From JBAOHV01 sp963714875 (GTDB lineage: Bacteria; Actinomycetota; Acidimicrobiia; Acidimicrobiales; Microtrichaceae): a stretch of DNA of 64,000 nt. Location of the stretch: the NCBI GenBank assembly GCA_963714875.1, contig CAVQQI010000008.1:310001-374000 (forward strand), read 5' to 3'. Below, piece after piece: positions 60,983-64,000 of the stretch. The position numbers and the translations under genes were made by a program. Positions within the stretch are counted from its first letter, which is position 1. The number at the start of each line of letters is the position of its first letter. Under the pieces are notes generated by a model. The model was not told where the DNA came from and searched no databases. It was given only the letters and a program-made list of their open reading frames with translations.

Positions 60983-61545
60983 GTTCGACGAGCACCGTGC
61001 CCCGCCTGAAGGCCAAGTACAACGAGGAGATCCGCGACCAGCTCCGCTCGACACTGGAGCTCGGCAACGTCATGGAGGTGCCCCGCCTCGAGAAGATCGT
61101 GGTCAACGTGGGCGCCGGTGCAGCGGTCGACAACAAGGGCCTGCTGGAGAAGATCGTCGCCGACCTGACCGTCATCTGCGGTCAGAAGCCGGTGATCACC
61201 AAGGCCAAGAAGTCGATCGCCGGCTTCAAGCTCCGTGAGGGCAACGCGATCGGTGTGAAGGTCACGCTGCGCGGGGACCAGATGTGGGAGTTCTTCGATC
61301 GCCTGGTCACCCTGGCGATCCCCCGCATCCGGGACTTCCGTGGGTTGCCGACCAAGAGCTTCGACGGACGTGGCAACTACACGTTCGGCGTGACCGAGCA
61401 GCTGATCTTCCCGGAGATCGATTACGACAAGGTCGATGCCTCCCGAGGCATGGACATCACGATTGTGACAACCGCCCGGACCGATGCTGAAGGCAGAGCA
61501 CTGCTCGATGGCTTCAGCTTCCCGTTCCGACGTGAAGGGGTGTGA
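60979..61545 (+). CDS. rplE: 50S ribosomal protein L5
   Basis: 188 residues from GTG 60979. [80 protein letters not shown]. Binds 5S rRNA and contacts P-site tRNA. Confidence 0.97.
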   Translation: MSSTSTVPRLKAKYNEEIRDQLRSTLELGNVMEVPRLEKIVVNVGAGAAVDNKGLLEKIVADLTVICGQKPVITKAKKSIAGFKLREGNAIGVKVTLRGDQMWEFFDRLVTLAIPRIRDFRGLPTKSFDGRGNYTFGVTEQLIFPEIDYDKVDASRGMDITIVTTARTDAEGRALLDGFSFPFRREGV

Positions 61546-61548
61546 CCC

Positions 61549-61734
61549 ATGGCGACCGAGGCTCTGAAGCAGAAGCAGCAGCGCAAGCCGAAGTTCAAGG
61601 TTCGTGGATATACGCGGTGCAAGCGCTGCGGACGTCCACGTTCGGTGTACCGCAAGTTCGGTCTGTGCCGGATCTGCCTCCGGGAGCTCGCCCACGCCGG
61701 CGAGATCCCAGGTGTGACCAAGGCCAGTTGGTGA
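61549..61734 (+). CDS. rpsZ: 30S ribosomal protein S14, type Z (zinc-binding)
   Basis: 61 residues. Two CxxC pairs ([20 protein letters not shown]) hold zinc, marking the short C+ type rather than the longer zinc-free paralogue that actinobacteria use under zinc starvation. Three bases after rplE. Confidence 0.96.
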   Translation: MATEALKQKQQRKPKFKVRGYTRCKRCGRPRSVYRKFGLCRICLRELAHAGEIPGVTKASW

Positions 61735-61750
61735 GAGGAGGGTTGAGAAA

Positions 61751-62155
61751 ATGACGATGACAGATCCCATCGCTGACATGCTCACCCGTCTCCGCAACGC
61801 CAACGTGGCGATGCACGACGAGGTGCTCATGCCGGCTTCGAAGCAGAAGGAAGCGCTCGCCGGTGTGCTCGTGAAGGAGGGCTACATCGTTGGCTACTCC
61901 GTCGCGGACAACACCAAGGGCCCGGGACGCATCCTGAAGGTCGACATGAAGTACTCGCCCGAACGGCGTCGGGTCATCTCCGGCATCCGCAGGGTGTCCA
62001 AGCCGGGCCTGCGGGTCTACCGCAAGCACAACGAGGTCGAACGTGTCCTCGGTGGTCTCGGCGTCGCCATCCTGTCCACGAGCAACGGACTCATGACCGA
62101 CCGCGAGGCTCGCCGCCGCCGTGTCGGTGGTGAAGTCCTCTGCCACGTCTGGTGA
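61751..62155 (+). CDS. rpsH: 30S ribosomal protein S8
   Basis: 134 residues from ATG 61751 (GAGGAGGGTTGA upstream). [60 protein letters not shown]. Central-domain 16S rRNA binder; in E. coli the spc operon regulator. Confidence 0.97.
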   Translation: MTMTDPIADMLTRLRNANVAMHDEVLMPASKQKEALAGVLVKEGYIVGYSVADNTKGPGRILKVDMKYSPERRRVISGIRRVSKPGLRVYRKHNEVERVLGGLGVAILSTSNGLMTDREARRRRVGGEVLCHVW

Positions 62156-62167
62156 GGGGGAAGTTCC

Positions 62168-62707
62168 ATGTCACGCATCGGTAAGGAGCCCATTCCCGTT
62201 CCTGGTGGAGTGGACGTCCAGATCAGCGGTCGCTCCGTGCAGGTCAAGGGTCCCAAGGGACACCTGTCCCGCGAGTTGTCGGAGCTCGTCAGCATCTCCG
62301 CCGAGGGCGACACGCTCCAGGTGGAGCGGGTCGACGACTCGCGCGAGGCACGTGCCATGCACGGACTCATGCGCTCGCTCGTCTCGAACATGATCATCGG
62401 GGTGACCGACGGCTTCCGCAAGGAGCTCGACATCGTGGGCGTCGGCTACCGCGCCGCTGCGAAGGGCTCGAACGCGTTGGAGTTGGCGCTCGGGTTCTCC
62501 CATCCCGTGAGCGTCACCGCCCCCGAGGGCATCGAGTTCGTCGTTCCCCAGCCCACCCGCATCGAGGTGCACGGGATCGACAAGCAGTTGGTCGGCCAGG
62601 TGGCCGCGGACATCAGGGCCTGGCGCAAGCCGGAGCCGTACAAGGGCAAGGGCGTGCGCTACGTCGGCGAACACGTCCGCCGCAAGGCCGGCAAGGCCGG
62701 CAAGTGA
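62168..62707 (+). CDS. rplF: 50S ribosomal protein L6
   Basis: 179 residues. [60 protein letters not shown], and the C-terminal [20 protein letters not shown]. Located near the factor-binding site. Confidence 0.97.
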   Translation: MSRIGKEPIPVPGGVDVQISGRSVQVKGPKGHLSRELSELVSISAEGDTLQVERVDDSREARAMHGLMRSLVSNMIIGVTDGFRKELDIVGVGYRAAAKGSNALELALGFSHPVSVTAPEGIEFVVPQPTRIEVHGIDKQLVGQVAADIRAWRKPEPYKGKGVRYVGEHVRRKAGKAGK

Positions 62708-62741
62708 TCAGTCGGCAGATCCGACGAGTGAGGCGACCGCA

Positions 62742-63107
62742 GTGAGCGACAAGTCGAAGAAGAAGCAGGTCGGACGTACGCGCCGGCACGCGCGTGTCCG
62801 CAAGAACGTCTCCGGTACCCCGGAACGTCCCCGGCTGGCCGTGTTCCGTTCCAACCGTCACGTCGTCGCCCAGGTCATCGATGACCGGGCCGGAGTGACG
62901 TTGGCGGCTGCCAGCACCCTCGAAGCAGATCTGCGTGGCGCGACCACGTCCAACTGCGCAGCCGCCGCTCAGGTGGGGCAGCGGGTGGCCGAGCGTGCCA
63001 AGGCCGCCGGTGTGGAGCAAGTTGTGTTCGACAGAGGTGGCTTCCGCTACCAGGGACGGGTGGCAGCGCTTGCCACGGCCGCCCGAGAAGCAGGACTGGA
63101 GTTCTGA
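62742..63107 (+). CDS. rplR: 50S ribosomal protein L18
   Basis: 121 residues from GTG 62742. [60 protein letters not shown]. Binds 5S rRNA with L5. Stop shares a base with rpsE. Confidence 0.97.
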   Translation: MSDKSKKKQVGRTRRHARVRKNVSGTPERPRLAVFRSNRHVVAQVIDDRAGVTLAAASTLEADLRGATTSNCAAAAQVGQRVAERAKAAGVEQVVFDRGGFRYQGRVAALATAAREAGLEF

Positions 63108-63679
63108 TGGCACTGAACAAGGACAGCTCGGACCTGCAGCTGCGCGAGTCACGGGTCATCAACATCAACCGCGTCGCGAAGGTGGTCAAGGGAGGCCGTC
63201 GCTTCTCCTTCACCGCGCTCGTGGTGATCGGTGACGGCGCCGGTCGTGTGGGCCTGGGTTACGGCAAGGCCAAGGAGGTGCCCCTCGCCATCCAGAAGGG
63301 CACCGAGGAGGCACGCAAGAACCTGTTCACGGTCCCGCTGGCGAGTGGCACGATCATCCATCCCGTCATCGGCGTGATGGGTGCCGGTCGGGTCATGTTG
63401 AAGCCCGCAGCGCCCGGTACCGGCGTCATCGCCGGTGGAGCCGCACGCGCCATCCTCGAAGAGGCAGGCATCCAGGACGTGCTCTGCAAGTCCCTGGGCT
63501 CGTCGAACTACATCAACGTCGCCCGGGCGACCATCGCCGGTCTCGCCGATCTGCGTCGCCCCGACGAGATCGCCAAGCTGCGCGGGCTCGACCCCGAGGA
63601 CTGCATCCCGAAGGGCCTGCTCAAGGCCTACCAGGAGTCCGAGCGTGGGCCGGCTCCCGAGCCCTTCGAGGTGGCCTGA
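63107..63679 (+). CDS. rpsE: 30S ribosomal protein S5
   Basis: 190 residues. [60 protein letters not shown] region ([20 protein letters not shown]), and [20 protein letters not shown]. Fidelity and helicase function of the 30S. Shares its last base with rpmD. Confidence 0.97.
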   Translation: MALNKDSSDLQLRESRVININRVAKVVKGGRRFSFTALVVIGDGAGRVGLGYGKAKEVPLAIQKGTEEARKNLFTVPLASGTIIHPVIGVMGAGRVMLKPAAPGTGVIAGGAARAILEEAGIQDVLCKSLGSSNYINVARATIAGLADLRRPDEIAKLRGLDPEDCIPKGLLKAYQESERGPAPEPFEVA

Positions 63680-63861
63680 TGGCTCAGCTCCAGGTCACCC
63701 AGACAGGCTCCGCCATCGGCACCAAGCCCAAGCAGCGCGGCACGCTGCGGGCTCTCGGTCTGCGTCGCATCGGCATGACCAACACGTTGCCGGACACACC
63801 TGACGTTCGCGGGCAGATCGCCAAGGTCCCGCACCTCGTCAGCGTCGAGGAGGTCGACTGA
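63679..63861 (+). CDS. rpmD: 50S ribosomal protein L30
   Basis: 60 residues, usual length. [20 protein letters not shown] and [32 protein letters not shown]. Single-domain 23S rRNA binder. Confidence 0.95.
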   Translation: MAQLQVTQTGSAIGTKPKQRGTLRALGLRRIGMTNTLPDTPDVRGQIAKVPHLVSVEEVD

Positions 63862-63862
63862 G

Positions 63863-64000
63863 ATGAAGGTCCATGATCTGAAGCCCGCAGAGGGCTCCCG
63901 CAAGGGTCGCAAGCGCGTCGCTCGCGGCATCGGCGGCAAGGGTGGCAAGACCGCAGGCCGCGGGACCAAGGGTCAGAAGGCCCGGAGCAAGGTGCCGATC
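63863..64000 (+). CDS. rplO: 50S ribosomal protein L15, N-terminal part (cut by the window edge)
   Basis: ATG 63863, one base after rpm[21 protein letters not shown] then [20 protein letters not shown]: the Gly/Lys-rich N-terminal tail typical of L15. 46 codons are visible and the frame is open at the edge. Confidence 0.95.
   Translation, partial: MKVHDLKPAEGSRKGRKRVARGIGGKGGKTAGRGTKGQKARSKVPI

Overview
The window is high-GC DNA (third codon positions almost all G or C) from an actinobacterium, most likely of class Acidimicrobiia. Supporting signs are F420-type enzymes (an LLM-class oxidoreductase and a PPOX-fold protein), a TIGR03085-type protein, zinc-binding S14, Thr-rich '[12 protein letters not shown]' surface proteins, and long acidic Ala/Glu tails on several ribosomal proteins. 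The class-level placement is inference.

Layout. Positions 1-39200 are accessory. They hold a partial PPOX-fold protein; a three-gene minor-pilin operon whose products carry PKD and cellulose-binding-like domains; a CocE-type hydrolase; an ECF sigma/anti-sigma pair with a secreted DUF4397 protein; and an LLM oxidoreductase, an SDR, an unknown protein and a TetR regulator. Next come a heavily frame-broken Thr-rich surface protein and a block with three carotenoid-cleavage-oxygenase-family enzymes, a Liv-type ABC importer and an acyl-CoA-synthetase-like ligase. The rest are a GGDEF protein, an enoyl-CoA hydratase/VOC group, a fatty-acid desaturase with a divergent TetR regulator, an rRNA methyltransferase, a HAD phosphatase, an S1P-lyase-like decarboxylase coupled to an FGGY kinase, and a DUF2855 protein. 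Positions 39200-64000 are the translation/transcription core: L10 leader-rplJ-rplL, rpoB-rpoC, rpsL-rpsG-fusA-tuf, an intervening Thr/Ser-repeat lipoprotein, then rpsJ and, after a long leader, rplC-D-W-B-rpsS-rplV-rpsC-rplP-rpmC-rpsQ-rplN-X-E-rpsZ-rpsH-rplF-R-rpsE-rpmD-rplO (cut by the edge).

The most interesting accessory signal is a 15-bp dyad (GTAAACACTGTTCAC and variants). It occurs three times, each centred about 49-56 bp upstream of a start codon, and it ties the three oxygenase-family genes and the ABC importer into one apparent regulon. The ligase overlaps the third oxygenase gene. This looks like an uptake-and-cleavage pathway for a hydrophobic alkene, such as an apocarotenoid or a phenylpropanoid/stilbene.

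A strong caveat applies to the whole window. At least nine genes, including essential rplB and rpsC, are broken by frame changes, and in every case the total length is off by exactly what one (or two) inserted bases would give. I read most of these as single-base insertion errors in the sequence, not as biology. Several genes are therefore annotated across the break.
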